From Bacillota bacterium (lineage in GTDB: Bacteria > Armatimonadota > Hebobacteria > Hebobacterales > Hebobacteraceae), in NCBI GenBank assembly GCA_030668755.1, contig DAOVEW010000090.1:1-5917 (forward strand): a stretch of DNA of 5,917 bases, written 5' to 3'. A model generated the notes under the pieces. That model searched no databases. It was not told the DNA's origin and worked only from the letters and a program-made list of their open reading frames with translations. Position 1 is the stretch's first letter. Each line of letters begins with the position of its first letter. Below are positions 5,639 through 5,917 of this stretch, one piece after another. Made by a program: the position numbers and the translations under genes.

Positions 5639-5646
5639 CGTGATCT

Positions 5647-5917
5647 GTGCTCGGTTGCCTGCTGACTCCGCTGTTCGTGGTCTGCGGCGTACTGTGGGCC
5701 GTGTTTCCCAGATGGGCGATGTATCTGTTCCTGGGAGTGGAGCTTCTAGTGTTCTGCTGGCCGCTGACGGCATTACGCACGGCCCGCACGGTAGTTGAAT
5801 CGCTACGGGAGCGACACGAGCTCGAACTGACCGATGCAGAATGGGCGTATCTGCGCAAGCACGCCCTGGTATTTGTCTACCCGGCCAACACACGCTCCCT
5901 TTCTGGTCTTGCGTCTA
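5647..5917 (+). CDS. Small membrane protein with cytoplasmic tail, 3' end outside the window, unknown function
   Basis: The reading frame is open from GTG 5647 to the right edge (90 complete codons) and has the best ribosome site in this half of the window. I do not recognise the family. Two hydrophobic helices are predicted: about 4-20 (CLLTPLFVVCGVLWAVF) and about 23-42 (WAMYLFLGVELLVFCWPLTA), joined by a two- or three-residue turn PRW. A charged amphipathic segment follows (RTARTVVESLRERHELELTDAEWAYLRKH, about 44-72), then another more hydrophobic strand or helix (ALVFVYPANTRS). The charge pattern puts the long tail in the cytoplasm. It lies 119 bases after the second small gene. Like the other two small proteins it has cysteines and tryptophans within the membrane segments. 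The total length is unknown. Confidence 0.6.
   Translation, partial: MLGCLLTPLFVVCGVLWAVFPRWAMYLFLGVELLVFCWPLTALRTARTVVESLRERHELELTDAEWAYLRKHALVFVYPANTRSLSGLAS

Noticed and set aside
1..5917. CRISPR array, insertion sequence, tRNA or rRNA
   Set aside because: No spaced direct repeats, transposase motifs, terminal inverted repeats or RNA-gene folds were seen anywhere in the window.

Overview
The window is GC-rich bacterial DNA. Codons mostly end in G or C, and GTG starts are common. It reads as a chromosomal segment that passes from an envelope-polysaccharide operon into accessory DNA. A surface-glycan glycosyltransferase and an O-antigen-ligase-type protein suggest an envelope carrying polysaccharide. 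I cannot name the phylum from the sequence; no rRNA, tRNA or strongly lineage-specific marker is present.

Left part (1-3986, + strand): three tightly packed genes. They are the C-terminal end of a family 2 glycosyltransferase (rhamnosyltransferase-like), an 830-residue O-antigen ligase/polymerase-type membrane protein with a C-terminal TPR domain, and a complete FecCD/BtuC-type ABC permease (metal chelate or cobalamin family). Both gene junctions are the same 4-base overlap, GTGA, in which the next GTG start overlaps the previous TGA stop. This implies one transcript and translational coupling. The first two genes fit export and polymerisation or ligation of a surface polysaccharide. The permease is an unexpected third member, because its usual binding protein and ATPase partners are not beside it.

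Middle part (4005-4760, - strand): a HicBA-type toxin-antitoxin pair, with hicB (antitoxin) first and hicA (mRNA interferase) one base after it. It converges on the permease gene. A good sigma70-type promoter with a near-palindrome over its -10 lies upstream of hicB.

Right part (4760-5917, + strand): about 165 bases with no visible gene, then two very similar extended -10 elements (TGATATACT and TGATATAAT). The second sits exactly seven bases before an ATG, which suggests a leaderless start. After it come three small predicted membrane proteins that I do not recognise: 63 residues, 76 residues, and at least 90 residues running off the right edge. The second and third have excellent Shine-Dalgarno sites and GTG starts. 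A possible 26-codon ORF and a short duplicated stretch lie between them. This small-membrane-protein array is the part most likely to be undescribed.
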